42,898 bases of DNA from Verrucomicrobiota bacterium (GTDB lineage: Bacteria > Verrucomicrobiota > Verrucomicrobiia > Limisphaerales > Pedosphaeraceae), in contig JAJPHR010000012.1 in assembly GCA_021325145.1 (NCBI GenBank), positions 1-42,898 of the forward strand, given 5' to 3'. Positions 1-8,333 of the stretch are shown in pieces. A program made the translations under genes and the position numbers. The first letter of the stretch is position 1. Every line of letters starts with the position of its first letter. The notes below the pieces were generated by a model. It saw only the letters and a list, made by a program, of their open reading frames with translations, had not been told where the DNA came from and made no database searches.

Positions 1-2
1 TG

Positions 3-1472
3 GCGTTGGACAAAGTGAGTCTCCAGATCGGGCAGTCGGAGGTGGTCGCGCTGGTGGGCGAGAACGGCGCGGGCAAGTCCACGTTGATGAAAATTCTCGG
101 TGGCGTTCATCAGCCGGACGAAGGAGAAATTCTCGTGGACGGCCAGCCGGTCAAAATCCAGAACGTCGCCGAGGCGATGCGCCTGGGCATTGCGTTCATC
201 CATCAGGAACTGAACGTCCTCGACAACCTTGATGTGGCCGCGAACGTTTTTCTTGGCCGCGAGCCGGTCATCACACCCTTCCGTCTCGTGAACCGCCGGA
301 AGATTCACGCCGATACCGAGCCGTACCTCAAGCGCCTGGGCCTGGACGTTTCGACCCGGACCCGCCTGGACCGCCTGTCGCTCGCGCAGAAACAATTGGT
401 CGAAATCGCCAAGGCGCTTTCGTTGAATGCCCGGCTGATCATCATGGACGAGCCCACGTCGAGCCTCACGCTTTCGGAAACGAATCGCTTGTTGAAGCTG
501 GTTAGCGACCTCGCCGAGCAGGGCGTGAGCATCATCTACATCTCGCATCGGCTCGCGGAGATCGATCATTGCGCGGATCGGGTGGCCGTCCTGCGCGATG
601 GTCGAAACGCCGGCCACTTGAATCACGACGAAGCCACCCACGACAAACTCGTCAGCCTGATGGTGGGCCGCGAGATCAAAAGCTTTTATGTTGAATCCAA
701 AGCGCGGAAAACGCCGGAATTTTTTTGCGTGCGGAACATTCGTTCGCGGATGTACCCGGACCAGGCGGTTTCGTTCGACGCGGCCAGGGGGGAAATTCTT
801 GGCTTTGCCGGGCTGGTCGGAGCGGGGCGGTCGGAACTTGCCAAGGCCATCGTGGGCCTGGATGGACCAGTGGGCGGCGAAATCCGGCTCGATGGACGGA
901 CGCTTTCCATCCGCTCGCCGCGCGACGCGATTGCGCACGGCATTTACCTCGTGCCGGAAGACCGCCGGGGCGAAGGCTTGGTTGTGCGGATGTCGGTGCG
1001 CGAAAATATCACGCTGCCTTCGTTGCCCAGGTTTGCCCGCTTCGGATTGATCCAGCGAGACCGTGAATGCCGGGTGGCCGGGGAACAGATCGCATCCTTG
1101 AAAGTCCGGACGCCACACACGGAAACGCTCGTGATGAATCTCAGCGGCGGCAATCAACAAAAAGTCGTGCTCGGCAAATGGCTGGCCATGCAACCCAAAG
1201 TGATGATCCTCGACGAACCAACCCGCGGCATCGACGTGGGCGCCAAGGCGGAGATTTACCGCCTGATGCGCGAACTGGCCGAACAGGGCGCGGTCATCAT
1301 TATGATCAGCAGCGACATGGAGGAAGTTTTGCACGTGAGCGACCGCGTGGCCGTGATGCACGAAGGCCGGATCACTGGAGTGCTGGAGCGGCCGGATTGC
1401 TCGGAGGAAAACATCATGCAATTGGCCGTGGGACGAACGCTCGCCACTGCGAAGCCGGCGCTTCCAAACTGA
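3..1472 (+). CDS. Sugar ABC transporter ATP-binding protein, RbsA/MglA type (5' end cut off)
   Basis: This is the cytoplasmic ATPase of a carbohydrate-uptake (CUT2-type) ABC transporter and carries two fused ABC domains. Domain 1 shows Walker A GENGAGKST about 15 residues from the visible start, a signature-like LSLAQKQLVEIAKAL and Walker B LIIMDEPTSSL. Domain 2 has the family's degenerate P-loop GLVGAGRSE, the signature LSGGNQQKVVLGKWL and LDEPTRGIDVGAKAEIY. The reading frame is open to the left edge. The TTG at position 6 sits inside the usual ALDKVS-type opening strand, so the true start lies upstream of the window. The permease gene follows in the same direction after 156 bases. The periplasmic sugar-binding protein is not present and may lie upstream. 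The substrate cannot be told from the ATPase. Confidence 0.93.
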   Translation, partial: ALDKVSLQIGQSEVVALVGENGAGKSTLMKILGGVHQPDEGEILVDGQPVKIQNVAEAMRLGIAFIHQELNVLDNLDVAANVFLGREPVITPFRLVNRRKIHADTEPYLKRLGLDVSTRTRLDRLSLAQKQLVEIAKALSLNARLIIMDEPTSSLTLSETNRLLKLVSDLAEQGVSIIYISHRLAEIDHCADRVAVLRDGRNAGHLNHDEATHDKLVSLMVGREIKSFYVESKARKTPEFFCVRNIRSRMYPDQAVSFDAARGEILGFAGLVGAGRSELAKAIVGLDGPVGGEIRLDGRTLSIRSPRDAIAHGIYLVPEDRRGEGLVVRMSVRENITLPSLPRFARFGLIQRDRECRVAGEQIASLKVRTPHTETLVMNLSGGNQQKVVLGKWLAMQPKVMILDEPTRGIDVGAKAEIYRLMRELAEQGAVIIMISSDMEEVLHVSDRVAVMHEGRITGVLERPDCSEENIMQLAVGRTLATAKPALPN

Positions 1473-1536
1473 AGCCATGAAGAATAGTGTGATCATTTCT
1501 GCCAGTCGCGGTGACAATCCGCACAATGGGACTCCT

Positions 1537-1580
1537 CTCCCCTTCCGAAGGGGAGCGGGTGGCTGGAGGCCGGGTGAGGG
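1537..1580 (+). repeat. CT/GA palindromic intergenic repeat, copy 1
   Basis: A perfect 19-base palindrome (1537-1555, arms CTCCCCTTC and GAAGGGGAG) is followed by a purine-rich tail ending GGGTGAGGGG. Similar units lie near 28141-28178 and 29363-29396. It sits between the ATPase and permease genes of one transporter operon. A 51-codon frame (1477-1632) runs through it and overlaps the permease start by ATGA, but its sequence looks like translated repeat. Confidence 0.6.
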
Positions 1581-1628
1581 GGCCGCATTGTCCAAACCGC
1601 CACTGGGACCGGTCTATTTAACGCATCC

Positions 1629-2624
1629 ATGAAAAAGGAAATCGGCCTGCTCGCCCTGTTGATCTTTCTGTGCCTCGTCGTCATCGGCGTGGACCTTGGG
1701 ATGCAGCTTCATTCCGGAACGAAACCGGCCCAACTCGAACTCCCTCGTTTCATCACCCGGACCAATCTCACGAACATGGCGAACATTATCGGGTTGTTCG
1801 GCGTATTCAGCCTCGGCATGGGATTGGTCATCATCACGGGCGGCATTGACTTGTCCGTTGGCTCCATGTTTGCGCTGACGGGCGTGCTGTTGTCCATGGC
1901 CCTGGTCGATTGGCATTGGCCCTGGCCGGTGGCGGCGTTGATGGTCGTCGCGATTCCAATGGCACTCGGCTGGGGTCACGGCCTTCTGATTACTCGCGTC
2001 CATATCCAGCCTTTTATCGTTACCCTGTGCGGGTTGTTGATTTACCGCGGCCTGGCCCGTTTCATTGCGGGCGACAACACCAAAGGTTTCGGCAATGCGA
2101 AAGGCTGCGAAACCCTGGCGTCACTGGCGAGCGGCAGGTTGTGGGGCGTCCCCATGCCGTTCATATTGCTGCTCATCGTGGGAACGATTATGTGGTTCGT
2201 GCTGCATCGTTCAGTCTACGGACGTTACCTCCTCGCCGTCGGTCGGAATGAGGAAGCCGCGCGTTTTTCCGGAATCAACACCAGGATGGTCATCGCCAGC
2301 AGCTACGTTGTCGCCGGTTTGTTGACCGGCCTCGCGGGAATCCTGTTTGCGTTTTACACCAACTCGGTTTCACCCTCAAATCACGGCAGCTTCTACGAAC
2401 TTTACGGCATCGCTGCGGCAGTGCTCGGCGGCTGCAGCCTGCGCGGTGGCGAAGGCTCGATCATCGGGATTGTCATCGGCACCGCACTGCTGCAAGTCCT
2501 GCAAAACCTCGTGAACCTGCTGGACATTCCCAGTTCGCTCAATTTCGCAGTCATGGGAACCGTGGTGCTCTTCGGCGTCGTGGCCGACCAATTGATGCGC
2601 GGCCGAACCGCCGGCAAAGTCTAA
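1629..2624 (+). CDS. Sugar ABC transporter permease, RbsC type
   Basis: This 331-residue integral membrane protein is the permease partner of the preceding ATPase (BPD_transp_2 family). The N-terminus is a hydrophobic segment after MKKE. The family hallmark GLVIITGGIDLSVGSM lies near residues 60-75, followed by a chain of hydrophobic helices. The conserved late stretch AAAVLGGCSLRGGEGSIIG is also present. Length is normal for RbsC-like permeases (about 310-340). The ATG at 1629 gives a standard N-terminus. It probably works as a homodimer with the ATPase to import a monosaccharide, but the sugar is not deducible. The gene is followed by a structured repeat and then a gene on the opposite strand, so it ends its operon. 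Confidence 0.93.
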   Translation: MKKEIGLLALLIFLCLVVIGVDLGMQLHSGTKPAQLELPRFITRTNLTNMANIIGLFGVFSLGMGLVIITGGIDLSVGSMFALTGVLLSMALVDWHWPWPVAALMVVAIPMALGWGHGLLITRVHIQPFIVTLCGLLIYRGLARFIAGDNTKGFGNAKGCETLASLASGRLWGVPMPFILLLIVGTIMWFVLHRSVYGRYLLAVGRNEEAARFSGINTRMVIASSYVVAGLLTGLAGILFAFYTNSVSPSNHGSFYELYGIAAAVLGGCSLRGGEGSIIGIVIGTALLQVLQNLVNLLDIPSSLNFAVMGTVVLFGVVADQLMRGRTAGKV

Positions 2625-2669
2625 GGTAGGGAATCCCGCCTTCAGCCGGTGAGGACTGCCGCCCAAGAG

Positions 2670-2742
2670 CCTATCTCGGTAGGGCGCGTCACTTCGTGCG
2701 CGCCGACGGCGGGCAGAGGACTGCCCGTCCTGCCGGGATAGG
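2670..2742 (+). repeat. Structured intergenic element with outer stem and two inner hairpins
   Basis: The outer arms CCTATCTCGG (2670-2679) and CCGGGATAGG (2733-2742) pair over ten bases with one U-G wobble on the plus-strand RNA. Inside are GGCGCG-T-CAC / GTG-CGCGCC (2683-2704, one bulged T) and GGGCAG / CTGCCC (2711-2726). It lies just after the permease gene in the gap between convergent genes. There is no T-tract, so it is not a classical terminator. It may be a mobile palindromic repeat or a 3' mRNA stabiliser. Confidence 0.6.
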
Positions 2743-2802
2743 TTCTAAAGCCGGGACTCTGTGCTTCATAGTCTACGATTGTAGTTGAATTAATCCCGGA
2801 GA

Positions 2803-5787
2803 TCACGGACCGACCAAAACCCGGTAGAAGCGCACTGCGTTGGTGGCGTTGGGATCGGTGACGGTAAACGAACTGACACCGGGGTTGGTCACCGCGAGCG
2901 ATTGCCAGTTGTTGCTGCTCGCTAGGCTGAGCGAATATTGGACAGTGTAATTTTGGCCGGCGACTCCATTGACAGTCAATTGGAACTGCCGGTTTGAAAG
3001 ACGCAGAGGCGAACTGATGGCCGGTCGCGTGACCGCCTTGACGATGAGCGTCAAGGCACGGGTGGTGGTGGACGAATTATGGTCGGTGACGCGCACGATA
3101 AAGTTGTTTGTTCCCGCGGCCGTGGGCATGCCCGAAATCACTCCGTTGGTGTCAATGTTCAAACCGGCGGGCAGAGGCTGGGAACCAAGCGCAAGGGTCC
3201 AGGTATAAGGCGTCGTCCCGCCACTGGCCTGAAGTTGGTTGGTGTAATTGACGCCGACCGTGGCGTTGCTCAGGGACGAAGTCGTGATCTGCAAGGAAGC
3301 TGGCACGATTGTAATCGAGTAACTGCGTTGCGGCTGGTATCCGCTGTTGTCAATCATGCTGACCGTGAACAAAAAAGTGCCGGTCTGGGTGGGAGTACCG
3401 GAAAGGAGGCCGGTGAAGTTAGTGCCGTCATTGATATTCAAGCCGAGGGGCAGTGAGCCGGAAGCGAGCGACCAGCCGAAATAACCGCCCCTTCCTCCCG
3501 TGGCGTGGAGCGATACGTTGTAGGCAACGCCGCTTGTGCCGTTGGGCACGGAGGCATTGGTTATCTGGACAGCCGGATAAACGACAAGCGGCAGGAGTTG
3601 TTCGTTTGTGTTCGCCTGGTTGTCCACCACCTGCACAAAGAAATAGTTCGTTCCAAGCGTGGCGTTGGTCGCGGGAGTGCCGAAAATGTTGCCGCTGGTT
3701 GAGAGATTTAAACCGGCGGGCAGCGGCGCCGATCCCAGGTCCAACGACCAGGTAAAGGGGGAGTAACAACCATCATTCTGAAGCTGAAAGCCGTTTGAAC
3801 TATTATAGTAATAAGGAAAGCCAATCACGGCATCCGGCAGGTAAGTCGTGGTGACAGCCAGGGGCTGGCACTGTTGGACCGTAAAGTTGAGATTATCAAA
3901 GTTGCCATTGGAAACATTGGCCTGCTGATCGTTGACACAGCCATAGCCCTGGCTGGTCAACTCGCCGCAATCCACGCTCACGTCCCAATTTCCGTTGCCC
4001 ACGTTGAACGCGTAATGGCCGCTGCTATCCGTCGAGTTAGTGAGATTGCTGCCCTGGCCGTTGTTCGCATACACATTTATGCCAATGATTGGATTGCTGA
4101 GATTATCCCTGACGAAACCGTCGAGCTGGTAGGAGCCGCCGCTGTTGCTGTTGGTTTGCGCGATGAAATTTGCCACGCCATTGCCATTCACGATGTTTAC
4201 GTTGGTGTTATTCGGACACTGGTAATTGCCCAGGGTTTGGAGGCTGTTATTGTCGCAGCAGCAAAGGACGTTCACGTTCCAATTGGCGTTGCCCACGTTC
4301 AATGAGTAGTTGCCGTTGGAATCCGTGTTCTGCTGGCTCTGGTAACTGTTGCCGCCGATGGTCGCGTAGGCATAGACCTGCACGCCCACGATGGGGTTGT
4401 TGTTGTTATCTCTGACGTAACCGGTGATTTGGTTGGTCGCCAGCACTGCGCTGAAATTGGCCTGGATGGCCGCGCCTGTGGAGACATTGGTTCCGGGACC
4501 GCCATTGTTGAACACCCACGCTGGCCCCTGCGAAAACACGTAATTGGCGAAAGCAATGCTGTTCTCTCCATTATCGACGCCCGGGCTCCACAGATCCGCG
4601 TTGACACCCATGGAGTAATTTCCATTCGGGTCGGTCGTGGCATCGCCCTGATACGGACCATTGCCATTGGTTTCGTTGTCGCCAGACAGCCTGACTCCGG
4701 ACACGGGATTGTTATTATTGTCCTTAATGCTTCCGTAAATCATCGCCGTCGCTTTGGGGAAGGCGATCGTCACGCCGGCAACATTGCCGGCGGTGGCGTC
4801 AACATTGGTAGGGCTGTTATTCAGTCCGATATAACCCTGAAAATCCAGGGACTGCTGCTCCATGCCGAAACCGAGTTGTTCCGCCAGGGCCGGCAGCACG
4901 AAGTTTCCGTTGGTGTCCGTCGCGCCCAAACCAAGGTCCTTGCTGGCGGACTGCACCGCCATCAGAATGGCGGGCAGCCCCACGCTGTTGTTGCCGGCAT
5001 CCACCAGCCTTCCGGAAACGGTTCGGGTGGCGGTGGACATGGTCAAATTGGTGGTGATGGTTGCGCCGTTGCTCAGCGTCAGCACAGGCGCAGCGTTCAA
5101 ATTGGCCACGAAGCCGTTCTTGACGGCGACCAACCGGTACGTGCCCGGGGCGGCCTTGATCTTAAAGTTCCCGGAACTGTCCGCGATCACGCCTCCGAGC
5201 GGATTGAAACCGTCGCCTCCACCCCCTCCCGATGGAGCTCGGGCGAGAAAGACCAGCGCGTTGGGAATATTTGAGCCGCCAACAATCACCGTGCCGGTGA
5301 ACTTTTGCCCATAGGCCGTATTAGTAACCAGGAGCGCATTGGTAATGGGTGCGAACTGGGCGGTCGGGCTGGAAATCACAAAAAGAAATTGCCCGACAAA
5401 CCTTTGCACCGACCCTTCGGTGGCCGGGCTCAATTGCGTCGTGATCGCCCCGGTCGTTCCATTCGAGTCGAACGGAATATTGACGTTCGTTATCCCGGCA
5501 AACTTCATTGGCGCCTGGCCGTCCGTCACTTGGAACTGTTGCACCAGCACATCGCCTGCATCGACAACGCCGTTGGAGTTGGCATCGGCAAATTTCTGAA
5601 CCACGACTGCCGCGCCGGCGGTCAAGTTGCTGATCTGGAGAGTGATGTATCCCGCATACTGGTTGCTGACGACGGTCGGAGTGAGCGCGAAACCGACGGC
5701 TGCGGACGCGGGATGACTTGCTAAAACGCACAGGTAAAACGCGAACAGACCCAGGCCAAGCTTGAGTGATGCTTTATGGTTTTGCAT
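2803..5787 (-). CDS. Secreted Asn-rich modular protein with carboxypeptidase-regulatory-like and Ig-like repeats
   Basis: This is a 994-residue exported protein with no visible enzyme domain. Residues 1-29 form a signal peptide ending ASHPASA. The middle holds at least three related modules of the carboxypeptidase-regulatory-like type (SIKDNNNNPVSGVRL, YVRDNNNNPIVGVQVYAYA, FVRDNLSNPIIGINVYANN). Three putative Ig (He_PIG-like) modules follow, each with the pattern LPxGLNxxxxGxxxGxP. The C-terminus is a beta-rich segment ending FYRVLVGP, a form I associate with exported proteins of Pedosphaera-like Verrucomicrobia. Asn and Thr are very abundant. Cysteines occur in a CCC cluster and in neighbouring modules. 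It may act as a surface adhesin or carbohydrate-interacting scaffold, which is inference only. It is transcribed alone, with a long gene-free stretch upstream. Confidence 0.85.
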   Translation of the reverse strand: MQNHKASLKLGLGLFAFYLCVLASHPASAAVGFALTPTVVSNQYAGYITLQISNLTAGAAVVVQKFADANSNGVVDAGDVLVQQFQVTDGQAPMKFAGITNVNIPFDSNGTTGAITTQLSPATEGSVQRFVGQFLFVISSPTAQFAPITNALLVTNTAYGQKFTGTVIVGGSNIPNALVFLARAPSGGGGGDGFNPLGGVIADSSGNFKIKAAPGTYRLVAVKNGFVANLNAAPVLTLSNGATITTNLTMSTATRTVSGRLVDAGNNSVGLPAILMAVQSASKDLGLGATDTNGNFVLPALAEQLGFGMEQQSLDFQGYIGLNNSPTNVDATAGNVAGVTIAFPKATAMIYGSIKDNNNNPVSGVRLSGDNETNGNGPYQGDATTDPNGNYSMGVNADLWSPGVDNGENSIAFANYVFSQGPAWVFNNGGPGTNVSTGAAIQANFSAVLATNQITGYVRDNNNNPIVGVQVYAYATIGGNSYQSQQNTDSNGNYSLNVGNANWNVNVLCCCDNNSLQTLGNYQCPNNTNVNIVNGNGVANFIAQTNSNSGGSYQLDGFVRDNLSNPIIGINVYANNGQGSNLTNSTDSSGHYAFNVGNGNWDVSVDCGELTSQGYGCVNDQQANVSNGNFDNLNFTVQQCQPLAVTTTYLPDAVIGFPYYYNSSNGFQLQNDGCYSPFTWSLDLGSAPLPAGLNLSTSGNIFGTPATNATLGTNYFFVQVVDNQANTNEQLLPLVVYPAVQITNASVPNGTSGVAYNVSLHATGGRGGYFGWSLASGSLPLGLNINDGTNFTGLLSGTPTQTGTFLFTVSMIDNSGYQPQRSYSITIVPASLQITTSSLSNATVGVNYTNQLQASGGTTPYTWTLALGSQPLPAGLNIDTNGVISGMPTAAGTNNFIVRVTDHNSSTTTRALTLIVKAVTRPAISSPLRLSNRQFQLTVNGVAGQNYTVQYSLSLASSNNWQSLAVTNPGVSSFTVTDPNATNAVRFYRVLVGP

Positions 5788-6704
5788 TTATTCTGATCAG
5801 TTTTGGTTGGAAGAGACGTTTGCGAACATGGCAGTCGCCAAGGCTAGCGGGCCGGCGCAGAAATACAATCCAAAATTCATGCCTGCGGCCAGCCGGGGAT
5901 ACATCTTAACATTGTTGCCGATGTCTTTGGCAGGGGGTGGCGCGCCACGCACTCAATCCACAAGAAAACTGCTATTTTCGCGCAACCCGCTAAGCATTAG
6001 TAATTTACGCGCATTTTTGACCTTCAGCCACAGGTTCGCGCCCGAAAAAAAGAGGTTTAATTTACTTTAATTTGCTTTAATTGACCTAATTTCCCCAACC
6101 CGCTTAAACCTCTAAGACGGTTCGTAAGCGCCCTCTTGGTGTGCCAAAATGTCTCAGTCACGGCTTAGACCTTGGCTTTGGTGTTTTTCTCGTGCCTGGC
6201 GCTTGGTGGTTGAAACTTTCGGCGCTCCGCGCCGGCAGACTTGTTTTCAATTGTCAAAGAACATCCCCTCTCCCAACGGAGCGAGGCAAAATTCATCAAC
6301 GCCAAGCTCCCCAAGCCCGCTTGGGCCTTGGACATTCCGGCGCTTCGCGCCAGCCCCTCCCTTGTCCTTCACCGACGCCGGTAATAGAGCACTGGCCATC
6401 CTTTCATGCAACTTAATCCTGAACATTTCTGTAATGCCCAAACAAATGTGATTTCCCGCTGACAGGGCAGGCCCCGCGGACGCCAGCTATTCCGCCGGGA
6501 TTCCCCATATTTGCCGTCATCGCGCCGAAACGCTCTTTTACCAATGTTCTCGAATAAAGCCGCCGGCCATACCGTCAGTTATTGCACACCAGCAGTCAAA
6601 ATCAGGCTGCTCCTGACAACCGGCCAGTCGCGTGGATGGGACTGGCCATTTTCTTTTCAGGGAACAGCTTCACGCCAGCGGGCTGGCGAAGCCGCCAACG
6701 AAGC
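5788..6704. other. Gene-free stretch, 917 bases
   Basis: No convincing coding region is seen. The open frames here lack recognisable protein features and overlap repeats. The stretch contains the upstream region of the secreted-protein gene and a composite repeat (about 6021-6395). From 6396 to 6704 nothing recognisable is seen. Base composition is more AT-rich than in neighbouring genes, notably at 5985-6100. Confidence 0.6.
6021..6395 (+). repeat. Composite dispersed intergenic repeat, copy 1
   Basis: This unit shares ordered blocks with 31097-31480. The first block is an A7 tract followed by three 10-base TTTAATTTRC-like units (6044-6085). The second, about 190 bases on, is a block of about 50 bases containing TCAAAGAAC, CTCCCAACGGAGC and GGCAAAATTCA (about 6250-6305). 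The last is a short TAGAGCAC motif near 6387. AGAGGTTTAA (6051-6060) and TTAAACCTCT (6104-6113) form a perfect 10-base inverted repeat in this copy only. No open reading frame is conserved between the copies. Boundaries are approximate. Confidence 0.65.
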
Positions 6705-7160
6705 TTATCTTGCTTTCGGATCAAGCGGTTGGCTCCCGTTCGCTGGACCGCTTGATTGGTGTTTTCGGTAATCGCAAACCTCAGCCAATCCGGTTGTTCC
6801 GCCAAGATTGATGAACGTCCGGTTACCGGTAATTGGTGTGAGGCTGAATTGTCCGTCTCCTCCCAGGCGCGGATCGTAGGATGAAATCATCGGCACGATG
6901 TATTTGCCGGATTCGAAGCCGCCGGCTTCCTTTTGAACCAACACAAGGTTGCCTCTGTCGAGGTAAACCCTTAGATGATTGTACTTACTGAGAGCATCTC
7001 TGTACTCTGGAATCAACCCAGCCGAAACATCCGGCGGTGGCGGGGAAGGCGTCGGTATGGCTGAAAATACGGGGGCCTGACGGGGAGCCTGGCATGCGCT
7101 GGCAACGCACAAACAGACCGCTGCCGCCGCGAGGCGGAATCTTCCAAGCTTCGTTTTCAT
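6705..7160 (-). CDS. Small lipoprotein of unknown function
   Basis: This 151-residue protein begins with a basic, then hydrophobic N-terminus ending in VASAC, a lipobox that would make Cys23 the lipidated residue. A Pro-rich linker (PTPSPPPP) follows, then about 90 residues of mixed polar sequence (YNHLRVYLDRGNLVLVQ, KYIVPMISSYDPRLGGDG) with no domain I recognise. It should be anchored to a membrane facing the periplasm. It is alone on its strand and divergent from the L7/L12-like gene. Function is unknown. Confidence 0.7.
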   Translation of the reverse strand: MKTKLGRFRLAAAAVCLCVASACQAPRQAPVFSAIPTPSPPPPDVSAGLIPEYRDALSKYNHLRVYLDRGNLVLVQKEAGGFESGKYIVPMISSYDPRLGGDGQFSLTPITGNRTFINLGGTTGLAEVCDYRKHQSSGPANGSQPLDPKAR

Positions 7161-7300
7161 AAGTGATATTTTGCCTTCCGGGTTAGTGCGTGCTCAAGAA
7201 GATCAGACACCGCTGGGAGGAGTTTGTTGCGCTCTTCCGATAGGGCTTGTAAGGAACTCAGGGGGTTTTAAGCTCGGCCCCATTCAAACGCATTTGGCTC

Positions 7301-7570
7301 ATGAGCGAACCTATTTCCGAAGCTGAGTTGGCCGCGATTCAAGCGGCCCTTACCCAAGGCAGAAAAATCGAGGCCATCAAACTCCACCGCAAAGCTACGG
7401 GCTCCGGTCTGGCCGAAGCCAAGAATGCGGTTGAGAAAATGGAGGTGGAGTTGGGCCTTGCCTCACCCGCCGCATCGGAAAACAAACCTTCCGCGGGAGG
7501 CTGTTTTGGGTTGCTGCTGTTTGTTAGCGTGATGCTTGTCGCAGTTTTGGCGTGGCTGGCCGGCAAATGA
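7301..7570 (+). CDS. Membrane-anchored protein with ribosomal L7/L12 C-terminal-like domain
   Basis: Residues 8-50 of this 89-residue protein (IQAALTQGRKIEAIKLHR, ATGSGLAEAKNAVEKME) match the C-terminal fold of ribosomal protein L7/L12, the part that normally recruits translation factors. The N-terminal dimerisation domain and hinge of true L7/L12 are missing. After a short linker comes one C-terminal membrane segment (CFGLLLFVSVMLVAVLAWLAG). It is therefore not the ribosomal stalk protein. Similar short stand-alone domains occur in several bacterial phyla with no settled function. The gene is monocistronic and has no strong ribosome-binding site. Confidence 0.8.
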   Translation: MSEPISEAELAAIQAALTQGRKIEAIKLHRKATGSGLAEAKNAVEKMEVELGLASPAASENKPSAGGCFGLLLFVSVMLVAVLAWLAGK

Positions 7571-7612
7571 TGGCTTTGAGTCGTTTGGGCAGCATCTGTC
7601 CACGCGCCAGCA

Positions 7613-8197
7613 TCATTTTCCCGGGCGGGATCCCTCGAACTCGTTTTGACTTTCCTCGATGGTTTCGAGCACCTTTTCCGGCTTCACGTCCCGGGCCAGT
7701 TCCTTCAACTCGGGATTCCGGGATTCCTCAATGCCCATTCTGCCGGCCATCTCGGTGACGAGGCGGATCAAACGGGTAACTTCATGCTCGGCCAGCAGGC
7801 TGACTTGAAGATCAAGATCCGCCCGACGATCCGCCATGGCCGCCATCCGGTTTTGCGTGATGAGCACAAACGTGGAAAGAAAAATGGCTTCCACCGACGC
7901 CACCATGGCCAGGATGACAAAGGAGGGATCGAACTTGGGGAGGAAGGGAATCCAACCCAGGTTGATGATGATCCACAGGCCGAAGATAATGAGATGCAGA
8001 TAAACAAACAGCATGCTGCCCGTGAAAGCAGTGATGGAATCCGCGATGCGGTTTTGCAGGCTGCGGGCTTTTTCCTCGGCCTCACGGCGCTCAAGCAGCG
8101 CATGGATATTGCGCTCGACCACACGGGCCATGTCTGTATCTGTATCGGGGTGACCATCCGGATGCCCGCGCTCTTGCAATCTGTTTGGGGGCCTCAT
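7613..8197 (-). CDS. DUF1003 family membrane protein
   Basis: The 194-residue product carries the DUF1003 pattern. It has a charged N-terminal helix (MARVVERNIHALLERREAEE), then RIADSITAFTGSMLFVYLHL and two close membrane segments (LHLIIFGLWIIINLGWIPF and FVILAMVASVEAIFLSTFVLI). A conserved QNRMAAMADRRADLDLQVSL stretch follows, then a helical cytoplasmic tail. The frame stays open to 8395, but that would run into the next gene. The ATG at 8197 is preceded by GGAGAG at 5 bases, so I choose it. The function of the family is not established. The upstream lipoprotein gene on the same strand may be co-transcribed. Confidence 0.88.
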   Translation of the reverse strand: MRPPNRLQERGHPDGHPDTDTDMARVVERNIHALLERREAEEKARSLQNRIADSITAFTGSMLFVYLHLIIFGLWIIINLGWIPFLPKFDPSFVILAMVASVEAIFLSTFVLITQNRMAAMADRRADLDLQVSLLAEHEVTRLIRLVTEMAGRMGIEESRNPELKELARDVKPEKVLETIEESQNEFEGSRPGK

Positions 8198-8333
8198 AAA
8201 CGCTCTCCGGCCAAAACCTCGACGATGTTCCGGTGGATGGCAAGGTGAGCCCGCAGCTTCTGAGCGAAGGCGGAAGCGCAGCGTCAGGCGACGGAACGAA
8301 TAGTGCCAGCGCGTCCTGTTATTCAAACCCGAA

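Noticed and set aside
1477..1632. 51-codon frame between the ABC genes, overlapping the permease start
   Set aside because: Most of it is translated palindromic repeat and it has no protein-like character.
4000..4700. Asn-codon-rich repeats looking like a CRISPR or tandem array
   Set aside because: The repetition comes from NNNN-type coding in the secreted protein. There are no regular direct repeats with unique spacers.
6141..6771. Overlapping plus-strand frames of 86-100 codons in the gene-free stretch
   Set aside because: They cross the composite repeat or overlap the lipoprotein gene and show no domain or conservation between repeat copies.
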